This document shows positions 21,930-30,183 of a stretch of 64,000 nucleotides of DNA, one piece after another. The notes under the pieces are model-generated. The model saw only the letters and a program-made list of their open reading frames with translations, was not told the origin of the DNA and did not search any database. Origin of the DNA: an uncultured Christensenellaceae bacterium (GTDB lineage: Bacteria > Bacillota > Clostridia > Christensenellales > CAG-314); assembly GCA_910586625.1 (NCBI GenBank), contig CAJUIZ010000005.1, positions 1 through 64,000 on the forward strand, written 5' to 3'. The translations under genes were made by a program, and so were the position numbers. Position 1 is the stretch's first letter; every line of letters starts with the position of its first letter.

Positions 21930-23240
21930 TTGGCTGCTTTTTCTAATCTTACAGACAGAATAAATCACGTTTTTTCCAAGCTTAAAAACCGCGGCGCTTT
22001 AACGGAACTGGAAATAAAGCAGGCTATGCGCGAAGTACGCGTGGCTTTGCTGGAAGCGGACGTTAACTTTACCGTAGCTAAGGACTTTATCGGCAGAGTT
22101 TCCGAGCTTGCAATCGGCGAAGAAGTGCTTAAAAGCCTTACGCCGGGACAGCAGGTAATAAAGATAGTCAACGAACAACTAATAGAACTGTTGGGGTCCA
22201 CGCAAAGCAAATTGGGCGTATCGCCTAAGCTACCTACTATAATAATGATGTGCGGACTGCAAGGCGCAGGCAAGACGACAATGTGCGGAAAGCTTGCATT
22301 GCATCTGCAAAAGCAGGGAAAGCGCGTATTGCTGTGCGCCGACGACGTTTACCGTCCTGCGGCAATTAAGCAGTTGGAAATAGTGGCGGGCAAGGTAAAA
22401 GCGGGATTTTTCGAAATGGGACAGGGAAATCCTACGAAAATCGCCGAACAAGCAGTTAAATACGCCGAGAAGAACGGCTTCGATACTTTAATAATAGACA
22501 CTGCGGGACGTTTGCACATAAACGAAGAATTGATGAACGAATTGAAGTCCATCAAAAAAGCCGTTAACGTTTACGAAACGCTGCTCGTAGTCGACTCGAT
22601 GACGGGGCAAGACGCGGTTAACGTTGCCAAATCTTTCGACGAAGCATTAGATATAACGGGCGTTATAATGACGAAGTTGGACGGCGATACCCGCGGCGGA
22701 GCGACGTTATCTATCAAAGCTGTTACGGGCAAGCCCATCAAGTTTGTAGGCACAGGCGAAAAGTCTGAAGATTTGGAACCGTTTTATCCCGACAGAATGG
22801 CGTCGAGAATTCTCGGTATGGGCGATGTTTTGACCTTGATAGAAAAAGCTCAGACTGCGATAGACGAAGAACAAGCCATGAAAATGGCCAAGAAGTTAAA
22901 GGAAGCTTCCTTTGACCTTAACGACTACTTGGAGCAGTTCGAACAAGTGGCAAAAATGGGCGACCTTAACGACCTTGTGGGAATGATACCGGGCGCGGGC
23001 AAGCTTAAACTCGGAGATAAAAAGGTGGACGAAGCTCAGCTTAGACGCAATAAGGCAATTATTCAGTCTATGACAAAAGATGAGCGGAGTAACCCTAAAA
23101 TTCTCAATTATTCGCGCCGTAAACGCATTGCGGGCGGTTGCGGATTGCAGGTGCAGGACGTTAATAGGTTAATTAAACAGTTCGAACAAACACGCGATAT
23201 GATGAAAAAAATGGCTAAGTCCAAACGCTTGCCTTTTTAA
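21930..23240 (+). CDS. ffh: Signal recognition particle protein Ffh
   Basis: A GTPase that binds SRP RNA and signal peptides and delivers nascent membrane proteins to FtsY. 436 residues: N domain 1-90, G domain with GLQGAGKTTMCGKLA near 107, DTAGRLHIN near 190 and TKLDGDTRGGA near 248, then the methionine-containing M domain (about 300-436) ending MMKKMAKSKRLPF. The RNA-binding motif reads RIAGGCGLQVQDVNRL, slightly different from the usual GSG form. The start is TTG, with AGGAG 7 bp upstream. Confidence 0.98.
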   Translation: MAAFSNLTDRINHVFSKLKNRGALTELEIKQAMREVRVALLEADVNFTVAKDFIGRVSELAIGEEVLKSLTPGQQVIKIVNEQLIELLGSTQSKLGVSPKLPTIIMMCGLQGAGKTTMCGKLALHLQKQGKRVLLCADDVYRPAAIKQLEIVAGKVKAGFFEMGQGNPTKIAEQAVKYAEKNGFDTLIIDTAGRLHINEELMNELKSIKKAVNVYETLLVVDSMTGQDAVNVAKSFDEALDITGVIMTKLDGDTRGGATLSIKAVTGKPIKFVGTGEKSEDLEPFYPDRMASRILGMGDVLTLIEKAQTAIDEEQAMKMAKKLKEASFDLNDYLEQFEQVAKMGDLNDLVGMIPGAGKLKLGDKKVDEAQLRRNKAIIQSMTKDERSNPKILNYSRRKRIAGGCGLQVQDVNRLIKQFEQTRDMMKKMAKSKRLPF

Positions 23241-23277
23241 TAAAACTATAACATAAATACTTTTGGAGGAAAAAACA

Positions 23278-23538
23278 ATGGCAGTAAAAATGAGATTGAC
23301 AAGAATGGGCGATAAAAAAAGTCCTTTCTACCGTGTGGTGGTTATCGATTCGCACAAGGCGCGCGACGGACAATATGTTGATTTGGTTGGAACATACAAT
23401 CCGTTAAACGAAGAACTCAAATTGGACGTCGACAAGGCGAAGAAATGGATCGATTGCGGCGTGCAACCTACCGAAACTGTTAGAACGTTGTTGGTACGCG
23501 AGAATATTCTCGAGCCTAAGAAAGCGCCCAAAGCGTAA
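23278..23538 (+). CDS. rpsP: 30S ribosomal protein S16
   Basis: An 86-residue S16 starting MAVKMRLTRMGDKKSPFYRVVV, needed for 30S assembly. GGAGG lies about 9 bp before ATG 23278. An in-frame start 15 bp upstream would place the ribosome binding site inside the gene and is rejected. It stands between ffh and khpA as in B. subtilis. Confidence 0.98.
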   Translation: MAVKMRLTRMGDKKSPFYRVVVIDSHKARDGQYVDLVGTYNPLNEELKLDVDKAKKWIDCGVQPTETVRTLLVRENILEPKKAPKA

Positions 23539-23551
23539 TTAGGAGTAAAAA

Positions 23552-23782
23552 ATGGTAGAACTGGTTACTTATATTGTTGAGCAGCTTGTCGACGACAAGT
23601 CCGCCGTTAACGTTACTTCCGCAGAAGTAAACGGCGTGGAAGTCGTTACCATTCGTGTTGCTGAAAACGATATCGGCAAGGTTATCGGCAAACAGGGCAA
23701 GATTGCTATGGCTATACGTACGTTAGCCAAAGCGGTAGGAATAAAAAACGGCAAAAGATACAGTATCGATATAGCCGACTAA
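23552..23782 (+). CDS. khpA: KH-domain RNA-binding protein KhpA (YlqC)
   Basis: A 76-residue single KH domain with the GxxG-type loop in GKVIGKQGKIAMAIRTL near 46-62. KhpA pairs with KhpB to bind RNAs that influence cell division and elongation in Gram-positive bacteria. It follows rpsP by 13 bp with AGGAG upstream, and a terminator follows. Confidence 0.95.
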   Translation: MVELVTYIVEQLVDDKSAVNVTSAEVNGVEVVTIRVAENDIGKVIGKQGKIAMAIRTLAKAVGIKNGKRYSIDIAD

Positions 23783-23787
23783 ATTAT

Positions 23788-23820
23788 TTGCCACAAGCAT
23801 TTTCTTGTGGCAATTATTAT
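23788..23820 (+). terminator. Terminator after khpA
   Basis: A 10-bp perfect stem TTGCCACAAG/CTTGTGGCAA, a CATTTT loop and a TTATTAT tail. The tail is only moderately T-rich, so read-through into rimM is possible. Confidence 0.7.
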
Positions 23821-23906
23821 ATGGCAGAATTTTGAAAAATATTGTAAGATTTGCATTGCCCTACAATTATAATATAAAGCCGAGCAAAATTCGGTAGAAA
23901 TTAATA

Positions 23907-24407
23907 ATGAAAATAGAAATCGGAAAAGTACTGAAAGCACAGGGGATAAAGGGAGAGATAAAAATGCAATGTTATCTCGACGATTCGTCTATGCTTAAAA
24001 ATGTCAAACAATTATATATCGGGACAAAGACGTATGCGGTAGAACGCATTCGTTGCGACGGCGCGTTTTGCTTCGTTCTGTTGCAAGGCTTTGCTGACAG
24101 AAACTCTGCCGAAAGCTTGCGTAATTGGACTGTATGCGCCGATAAAGAATGTGTTTTGTTGGACAAAGATAGATTTTTTATAAACGATTTAATAGGCTGC
24201 AAAATAACGTTTACAGACGGGCGGACTGTCGGTGTTGTAAAGGATGTGCTTCAATACGGCGCGGCGGATGTGTTCGTGTGCGAAAATAACGGTTCGGAAG
24301 TATCGTTTCCGTATCTTAAAGACGTGGTATTGTCGGTAAATATCGGCAGTAAGTTGATAGTCGTTGACGCTAAACGTTTTGGCGAGGTGGCGGTATATGA
24401 AGATTGA
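23907..24407 (+). CDS. rimM: Ribosome maturation factor RimM
   Basis: Binds ribosomal protein S19 and assists maturation of the 30S head. 166 residues: an N-terminal RimM beta-barrel (IGKVLKAQGIKGEIKM at 4-19) and a C-terminal PRC-barrel (from about 92, ending in DVVLSVNIGSKLIVVDA). The upstream region has TATAAT and a small CCGA/TCGG hairpin, but the -35 is unclear. The trmD ATG lies 11 bp inside its end. Confidence 0.95.
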   Translation: MKIEIGKVLKAQGIKGEIKMQCYLDDSSMLKNVKQLYIGTKTYAVERIRCDGAFCFVLLQGFADRNSAESLRNWTVCADKECVLLDKDRFFINDLIGCKITFTDGRTVGVVKDVLQYGAADVFVCENNGSEVSFPYLKDVVLSVNIGSKLIVVDAKRFGEVAVYED

Positions 24408-25071
24408 CGTTTTGACGCTTTTCCCCGAAATGTTCGACGCGCTGAACTGTTCTCTTATGGGACGCGCAAAAGAAAAGGGTTTGTACGAGCTTCGTTGCCA
24501 CAATATAAGAGATTACTCTGCGGACAAGCATAAGAAGTGCGACGATACGCCGTTTGGCGGCGGAGCGGGAATGGTTATGACTCCGCAGCCCATTCACGAC
24601 TGCATTCGGGCTGTTGACGGCGAGCATAATGCTTTAAGAATCTATATGTCACCGCGGGGAAAGAGACTGAATCAACAAATAGTTAAGGATTTGTCGCAGT
24701 GCGGCGATATAGTCATATTGTGCGGACATTACGAAGGCGTAGATCAGCGCGTAATAGATATGGATATTGATATGGAGCTGTCTGTGGGCGATTACGTGTT
24801 ATCCGGCGGAGAGCTACCCGCGATGGTGCTAATCGACTGTGTATTACGATATGTTCCAAATGTTTTGGGCAATGCCGAATCGACGGTGGACGAATCTTTT
24901 TCACAGCCGCTGTTGGAGTATCCGCATTACACGCGTCCGCAGGAGTACTGCGGAATGCCTGTTCCCGAAGTGCTTGTCAGCGGCAATCATCAGAACATTT
25001 CAAAGTGGCGCAGGGAGCAATCACTTGCAATAACCCGAAAAAACAGACCCGATTTATTGGAGAACAAATGA
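24397..25071 (+). CDS. trmD: tRNA (guanine37-N1)-methyltransferase TrmD
   Basis: Methylates G37 next to the anticodon and prevents +1 frameshifting. It is a trefoil-knot SPOUT enzyme of 224 residues: PFGGGAGMVMTPQP near 51, the knot segments LCGHYEGVDQRV near 109 and SVGDYVLSGGELPAMV near 131, and the C-terminal HYTRP block. ATG 24397 gives MKIDVLTLFPEMF, the standard start. It overlaps rimM by 11 bp and rbgA by 4 bp (ATGA). Confidence 0.98.
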   Translation: MKIDVLTLFPEMFDALNCSLMGRAKEKGLYELRCHNIRDYSADKHKKCDDTPFGGGAGMVMTPQPIHDCIRAVDGEHNALRIYMSPRGKRLNQQIVKDLSQCGDIVILCGHYEGVDQRVIDMDIDMELSVGDYVLSGGELPAMVLIDCVLRYVPNVLGNAESTVDESFSQPLLEYPHYTRPQEYCGMPVPEVLVSGNHQNISKWRREQSLAITRKNRPDLLENK

Positions 25072-25919
25072 CGATACAGTGGTTTCCGGGGCATATGACG
25101 AAAGCGCTTAGAATGATGCAGGATAACGCAGACATTGTAGACGCAATAGGGTACGTGCTTGATGCACGAGCGCCCGCTTCGTGTTTTAACCCAAGCTTTA
25201 ACAAAATAATCGGCAATAAGCCTTGCGTGTTTATTCTTAATAAGTGCGATTTGGCAGACGAATCGAAATTGGAAGAATGGCGTAAATATTTTCGCTCCAA
25301 CAATTTGTCGTTTGTTAATGCGACGGCTACAGCGTCGGCGGAAGCAGGCAAAATTACTTCGGCATTCGCAGAGATTACCGCCGATTTACGTAGTAAGTAT
25401 AAGGCAAAAGGAATTTTTAAGCCCGTACGTTGTCTTATAATCGGCGTTCCTAATTGCGGTAAATCTACGCTTATTAATTGTTTGTCCGGCAGGAAAACAG
25501 TTATTACGGGCGATAAACCGGGCGTAACGAAGGGGAAACAATGGGTGCGTCTGCAATCGGGGTTGGAGTTGTTGGATACACCCGGTACATTGTGGCCTAA
25601 ATTCGATAACGAGCGTTTGGCGGCAAGATTATGTTTTATCGGCAGTGTAAAAGACGACGTGGTGGATTTGTACGAAGTATCCAATATGCTGTTGGCGGAG
25701 CTTGCCGAGCAGTATCCGCACAATCTCGCCGAGCGTTACAAATTGTCGCTTGACGGTAAAACAACAGGCGAAATTTTCCAAGATATTGCGGTCAAGCGCG
25801 GTTTTTTGCTGCGCGGCGGTGAGATAGATCACGACCGCTGCTCAAAAGCTATTTTGGATGATTTCCGTAAAGGAAAAATCGGTAAAGTTACTTTAGACTT
25901 GCCAAAGGACATAGTATAA
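25068..25919 (+). CDS. rbgA: Ribosome biogenesis GTPase RbgA (YlqF)
   Basis: A circularly permuted GTPase required for late 50S assembly. 283 residues. The permuted order is visible: G4 LNKCD near 62, then G1 GVPNCGKSTLIN near 127, G2/G3 KPGVTKG and LDTPGTLWP near 150-180, and a C-terminal RNA-binding helical domain. MTIQWFPGHMTKA is the family start. The ATGA overlap with trmD and the 1-bp overlap with rnhB indicate translational coupling. Confidence 0.96.
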   Translation: MTIQWFPGHMTKALRMMQDNADIVDAIGYVLDARAPASCFNPSFNKIIGNKPCVFILNKCDLADESKLEEWRKYFRSNNLSFVNATATASAEAGKITSAFAEITADLRSKYKAKGIFKPVRCLIIGVPNCGKSTLINCLSGRKTVITGDKPGVTKGKQWVRLQSGLELLDTPGTLWPKFDNERLAARLCFIGSVKDDVVDLYEVSNMLLAELAEQYPHNLAERYKLSLDGKTTGEIFQDIAVKRGFLLRGGEIDHDRCSKAILDDFRKGKIGKVTLDLPKDIV

Positions 25920-26512
25920 TGTTACGATACGAAAGACAACTTGCTGACGAAGGTTATAAATATATTGCGGGAGTTGACGAGGCGGGGCGCGGTCCTTTGG
26001 CGGGACCTGTTGTGGTAGCTGCGGTAGTAATGCCGTTGGACAAGTTGATAGAAGGTGTTAACGACAGTAAAAAATTGTCTGCGAAAAAACGCGAAGCGCT
26101 TTACGAGCTGATTATGCAAAGCGCGCTGAGCGTGAAAGTATCCGTTATTTCTCACGAAATTATCGACGAAATAAATATTTTGAACGCTACCAAGCGCGGT
26201 ATGCTCGAATGTATAAACGGGTTGGAACATGCGGATGTTGCGTTGATTGACGCTGTTAAATTACAGGCGCAAATTCCTACGTTACCGATTATTCACGGCG
26301 ACGCGCTAAGCTACAGCATTGCCGCGGCAAGTATCGTAGCAAAAGTGACTCGTGACAAACTTATGTTGGAATACGACAAATTGTATCCGCAGTATAATTT
26401 TGGCAAACACAAAGGGTATGGTACTGCCGAGCACATAAAAATGCTTAAAGAATACGGTCCCTGCACGATACACAGGCGCAGCTTTATAAAAAACTTCGTA
26501 ATAAAAGTATGA
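25919..26512 (+). CDS. rnhB: Ribonuclease HII
   Basis: Removes ribonucleotides misincorporated in DNA and R-loop RNA. 197 residues. The catalytic Asp-Glu pair is in GVDEAGRGPLAGPVV near 18-32, the third Asp in ALIDAVKL near 107, and the last in SIAAASIVAKVTRDK near 134-148. The ATG overlaps the rbgA stop by one base, and yraN overlaps its end by 4 bp. Confidence 0.97.
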   Translation: MLRYERQLADEGYKYIAGVDEAGRGPLAGPVVVAAVVMPLDKLIEGVNDSKKLSAKKREALYELIMQSALSVKVSVISHEIIDEINILNATKRGMLECINGLEHADVALIDAVKLQAQIPTLPIIHGDALSYSIAAASIVAKVTRDKLMLEYDKLYPQYNFGKHKGYGTAEHIKMLKEYGPCTIHRRSFIKNFVIKV

Positions 26513-26856
26513 ATACCCATAGCATAGGAGTCGCCGGCGAAGACTTGGCGGTAAAATATCTGTCTAAGTACAAATACAAAATATTGGAACGTAATTTCCG
26601 CTGTAAGTTCGGCGAAATCGACATAATTGCCTTTAATGAAGGTTTTATTACTTTTGTAGAAGTGAAAAGCCGCTCGGATGAGAAATTCGGTTTGCCACGG
26701 GAAGCGGTTTCGCCGTATAAGCAACAGCGAATTGCGAGTGCGGCGCAGTATTGGTTATATACCAACAAGCTCGTCGGCCGTTCCGTCCGTTTCGACGTAG
26801 TAGAGATACTGTCCGGTAAAGTCAATGTGTTGAAGGACGCTTTTCGTCCGCAATAA
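26509..26856 (+). CDS. yraN: YraN/UPF0102 endonuclease-fold protein
   Basis: 115 residues with the restriction-endonuclease-like core of UPF0102: GVAGEDLAVKYL at 7-18, the acidic GEIDIIA near 35 and FVEVKSRS near 48 (the ExK motif). The role of the family is not established, though the fold suggests a DNA-processing activity. It is coupled to rnhB (ATGA overlap), as in many Bacillota. Confidence 0.92.
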   Translation: MNTHSIGVAGEDLAVKYLSKYKYKILERNFRCKFGEIDIIAFNEGFITFVEVKSRSDEKFGLPREAVSPYKQQRIASAAQYWLYTNKLVGRSVRFDVVEILSGKVNVLKDAFRPQ

Positions 26857-26971
26857 CTGCAATGATGCTCAATTACCATATTTTCCGTCGTAACGTATAC
26901 TACTATTTGTGACATAGTATTGAAATGCGGAGTAAATAAATAAAATAATTAACAAAATCATAGTCAAACAG

Positions 26972-27000
26972 TTGCTTGGAAAACGCGCATATGCTAAAAT
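26972..27000 (+). promoter_or_regulatory. Promoter of rplS
   Basis: TTGCTT (26972-26977) and TAAAAT (26995-27000) with 17 bp between. The upstream intergenic bases 26857-26971 hold nothing recognisable. Confidence 0.65.
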
Positions 27001-27006
27001 ATATCA

Positions 27007-27079
27007 GTGACTTCGGGCGGTCCGCTGGCGAGTTCGCGAATGAACGCTTAGTTAACAAATATTTTGGAGGAAAAGTCAA
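27007..27079 (+). promoter_or_regulatory. Structured leader of rplS, possible L19 autoregulatory element
   Basis: The predicted leader contains small GC-rich hairpins (GCGG-T-CCGC near 27017-27025 and GCGA-GT-TCGC at 27028-27037) followed by GGAGG 10 bp before the ATG. L19 leaders are known in Bacillota, but whether this one belongs to that family needs a covariance search. Confidence 0.35.
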
Positions 27080-27418
27080 ATGGACATCATTAAGCAAATC
27101 GAAGCGGAATCATTAAGAGAAGTAACGCCTTTTAACGTTGGCGATACGGTACGCGTTAACTTCAAGGTTATTGAAGGTAACAAAGAAAGAATACAGGCTT
27201 ACGAAGGAATCGTAATCGCTCGTAAACACGGCGGTCTCAGGGAAACCTTTACGGTAAGACGTATATCTTCCGGTATAGGCGTGGAAAGAACTTTCCCCGT
27301 GCACAGCCCCAAGATTGACAGCATAGTTGTCGTTCGCAAGGGACAAGTTCGCAGAGCGAAGCTGTACTATCTGCGTTCTCGTACAGGCAAAGCTGCGAAA
27401 GTTAAGAGCTCTAACTGA
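27080..27418 (+). CDS. rplS: 50S ribosomal protein L19
   Basis: A 112-residue L19 located at the 30S-50S interface. The start is MDIIKQIEAESL, with the conserved block ERIQAYEGIVIARKHGG near 36 and YYLRSRTGKAAKV at the end. In B. subtilis it directly follows trmD. Here rbgA, rnhB and yraN intervene and it has its own promoter and terminator. Confidence 0.98.
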   Translation: MDIIKQIEAESLREVTPFNVGDTVRVNFKVIEGNKERIQAYEGIVIARKHGGLRETFTVRRISSGIGVERTFPVHSPKIDSIVVVRKGQVRRAKLYYLRSRTGKAAKVKSSN

Positions 27419-27433
27419 TTTTATTTGCAAGCG

Positions 27434-27467
27434 AAAGCAATCTCGTAACGGAGATTGCTTTTTTTCT
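27434..27467 (+). terminator. Terminator after rplS
   Basis: A 9-bp perfect stem AGCAATCTC/GAGATTGCT, a GTAACG loop and TTTTTTTC. Confidence 0.92.
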
Positions 27468-27503
27468 TAAAAATTATTTTTGTTTTTGCTGCAAAAGGCT
27501 TGT

Positions 27504-27533
27504 TTGTTTTAAGCTTGGCGGTTATACTATTAT
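27504..27533 (+). promoter_or_regulatory. Promoter of comM-dprA-topA
   Basis: TTGTTT (27504-27509) and TATTAT (27528-27533) with 18 bp between, 28 bp before the comM ribosome binding site. Confidence 0.5.
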
Positions 27534-27568
27534 ATTAGGACAGTGTTGGTCTTTTGTTAAGGAGAAAT

Positions 27569-29095
27569 ATGCTTGCTGTTATAAAAAGTTTCGGGCTTAA
27601 AGGCTTAGACGGTTTTCCCGTTCAGGCCGAAGTGGATATGCATTCGGGTATGCCCACATACGATATAGTCGGGCTTGCCGACACCGCGGTAAAGGAATCG
27701 AAGGAGCGCGTGCGCTCTGCTTTGAAAAACAGTGGCTACGCTTATCCCGTTGCTTCGGTGGTTATAAACCTTGCTCCCGCCGACGTCAAGAAGGAAGGCA
27801 CGATATACGATTTGCCTATCGCAGTAGGGATGCTTTCCGCAAGCAAGCAAATACCTTACGACAAATTGCGCAAGGCGGTAATTTTAGGCGAGCTGTCGTT
27901 AAACGGCGAAGTACGCAAGGTTAACGGCTTGCTGCCAATGTTAATATCCGCCCGTCAGCAAGGAGAAAGCGTTTTTGTAGTGCCGAAATCCAATGCCGAC
28001 GAAGCGCAGTTTATAGAAGGCGCAGAGATTTACGCAGTGCAAACGTTAAGACAGGCGGTGGAGTTTCTTACAGGTCAAACTGAATTATCGCCGCTTGTTA
28101 TTCGCTGTTGGAGCGCTGACTCGGAGTACGAACGCAAAGACAACGATTTTAAGTATATTAAGGGTCAATACGCCGCAAAGCGCGCAATGGAAATTGCCGT
28201 TGCAGGCGGACATAATATTTTAATGGTGGGGCCGCCGGGCGCGGGTAAAACTATGCTTGCGCGCGCAGTTCCGTCTATTATGCCGAGCATGACCTTCGAC
28301 GAAGCGTTGGAGGTTGCCAAAATACACAGCGTATCGGGGCAGCTTGACGGCGGCTTTATTTACGAACGACCGTTTAGAACCCCGCATCATTCCGCTACTA
28401 TGGTTGCGTTAACTGGCGGCGGAAACAAGGCTCGTCCCGGTGAAATAAGCTTGGCGCATAACGGAGTATTGTTCTTGGATGAGTTGCCCGAATACAGCAG
28501 ACAAACGTTGGAAACGCTGCGTCAGCCGTTGGAAGACGGCGTTATAACGGTAGCTCGCAACGCTACGTCAGTTACCTACCCTGCGGATTTTATGCTGATA
28601 GCCAGTATGAACCCGTGTCCGTGCGGTAACTACGGCAGCGCGACTGCCGAGTGCAAATGCAGCGCGTCGCAAATACACAGATATTTGAGTAAGCTGTCGG
28701 GACCGTTATTGGACAGAATAGATATACATATCGAAGTAGATAACGTCACCTACGACGACATACAAAGCGATGCGCTTGCCGAGTCTTCCGAGATTATACG
28801 CAAACGAGTTAACAAAGCGCGGGAAATTCAGCTTGCGCGGCTTGGCAACAGCGACAAACGTTGCAATGCGCAAATGAATTCTGTGGATATCAAGAAATTT
28901 TGTAAATTGAACAGAGAAAGTTTGCAGTTATTGGAGACATCATTCGAAAAGCTAAATTTGTCGGCGCGGGCATATAACCGCGTGTTGAAGGTTTCGCGTA
29001 CGATAGCGGATCTCGAAGGGGCGGAAAGCATTTCGGTAAGACATATAGCCGAAGCGTTGCAATACCGTTCGTTAGATAGAAAATACAGAGTTTAA
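27569..29095 (+). CDS. comM: ComM/YifB Mg-chelatase-like AAA+ ATPase
   Basis: A hexameric AAA+ helicase that promotes branch migration during natural transformation in characterised proteobacteria. 508 residues: an N-terminal Lon-like (ChlI) domain to about 165, Walker A GPPGAGKTMLARA near 223, Walker B GVLFLDELPE near 303, a CPCGNYG-CKC zinc-type cluster near 350, and a C-terminal domain near 410-508. ATG 27569 follows AAGGAG by 5 bp. It sits with dprA, which supports a role in DNA uptake or recombination. Confidence 0.93.
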   Translation: MLAVIKSFGLKGLDGFPVQAEVDMHSGMPTYDIVGLADTAVKESKERVRSALKNSGYAYPVASVVINLAPADVKKEGTIYDLPIAVGMLSASKQIPYDKLRKAVILGELSLNGEVRKVNGLLPMLISARQQGESVFVVPKSNADEAQFIEGAEIYAVQTLRQAVEFLTGQTELSPLVIRCWSADSEYERKDNDFKYIKGQYAAKRAMEIAVAGGHNILMVGPPGAGKTMLARAVPSIMPSMTFDEALEVAKIHSVSGQLDGGFIYERPFRTPHHSATMVALTGGGNKARPGEISLAHNGVLFLDELPEYSRQTLETLRQPLEDGVITVARNATSVTYPADFMLIASMNPCPCGNYGSATAECKCSASQIHRYLSKLSGPLLDRIDIHIEVDNVTYDDIQSDALAESSEIIRKRVNKAREIQLARLGNSDKRCNAQMNSVDIKKFCKLNRESLQLLETSFEKLNLSARAYNRVLKVSRTIADLEGAESISVRHIAEALQYRSLDRKYRV

Positions 29096-29097
29096 TA

Positions 29098-30183
29098 ATG
29101 TATACGTCAAAAGAAAAATTGTGCATATTGCTCGGAGAGTACGGATTGTCGTCAAAGAAGTTTTTTCAATTAGTCGATTCGGTAAGCGACTTCGATAATC
29201 CGATTGCTGTATTTAATAATGCGACGGCTTGCGAAATACTCGGATCTCTCGTTAACGACGTAAAATCTGCGTTTAAGAAGAACGCGGTCGACGGTATTTT
29301 GGCGGATATGCAGGCAAACGGCGTAAGTGTCGTGACATGGTTTTCCGCACGTTACCCGAACAGCTTACGCGATATAAACGAACCGCCTTACGTGTTGTTT
29401 TGTAAGGGCGAAACGGCTTTGTTAAACGGTAGATGCCTGTCTGTCGTAGGAACACGCAAAGCGTCTTCGTACGGCAGGAGAGTCGCCGCGGACTTTACGA
29501 AAATTCTTGCAGAACATTTCGTTATAGTAAGCGGCTTAGCGTACGGCATAGACAGTATCGCTCACGAAACCACGCTTGCCGAACACGGCAAAACCGTTGC
29601 AGTACTTGGCTCGGGAATTCTTAACGTTTATCCTTCGTCCAATGAACGTTTGGCGGATAGAATTATAGAAACGGGCGGGCTTGTCGTTTCCGAATACGGA
29701 TTACGCGCGCAACCCTTTACGTACCGTTTTCCGCACCGTAACAGAATAGTGGCGGGGTTATCGCAAGGGTTGCTTGTTTGTCAGGCACCGTTAAAGAGCG
29801 GAACCAATTCTACAGTGGAATTGGCTTTGGAACAAGGAAAAGACATATTTGCCGTTCCGGGCGAAGTGTACGACGCGGGGTTTGCGGGAAACAACAGTTT
29901 GATAAAGAGTATGCAGGGCGCTTGTGTGACTACTCCGCGCGATATTATCGACTTCTACGGTTTGGATTGCCGTGCTGTCGCCAAAACGGCGGTTCAACTG
30001 AGTTTCGAAGAACAGCGTGTTGTCGACGCGTTATCCGAAGGTCCTAAAACTTTCGATCGTTTGGTTACGGAAACTTCGCTTACTCCGTCGGAGTTGAATT
30101 TTTTGTTGGCAAATTTGGAATTAAGGAGTATAATTGCTAAGCTACCCGGTAATACCTACCGGCTGTATGGAGGAATTGAATGA
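29098..30183 (+). CDS. dprA: DNA-processing protein DprA
   Basis: Binds incoming single-stranded DNA and loads RecA in natural transformation. 361 residues: an N-terminal SAM-like helical region to about 80, the Rossmann-like DprA core with VGTRKASSYGRRVA near 116, SGLAYGIDSIAH near 146 and the glycine-rich EQGKDIFAVPGEVYDAGFAGNN near 245-266. A C-terminal winged helix (FDRLVTETSLTPSELNF near 318) follows. No other competence genes are in the window, so competence itself is not proven. Confidence 0.95.
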   Translation: MYTSKEKLCILLGEYGLSSKKFFQLVDSVSDFDNPIAVFNNATACEILGSLVNDVKSAFKKNAVDGILADMQANGVSVVTWFSARYPNSLRDINEPPYVLFCKGETALLNGRCLSVVGTRKASSYGRRVAADFTKILAEHFVIVSGLAYGIDSIAHETTLAEHGKTVAVLGSGILNVYPSSNERLADRIIETGGLVVSEYGLRAQPFTYRFPHRNRIVAGLSQGLLVCQAPLKSGTNSTVELALEQGKDIFAVPGEVYDAGFAGNNSLIKSMQGACVTTPRDIIDFYGLDCRAVAKTAVQLSFEEQRVVDALSEGPKTFDRLVTETSLTPSELNFLLANLELRSIIAKLPGNTYRLYGGIE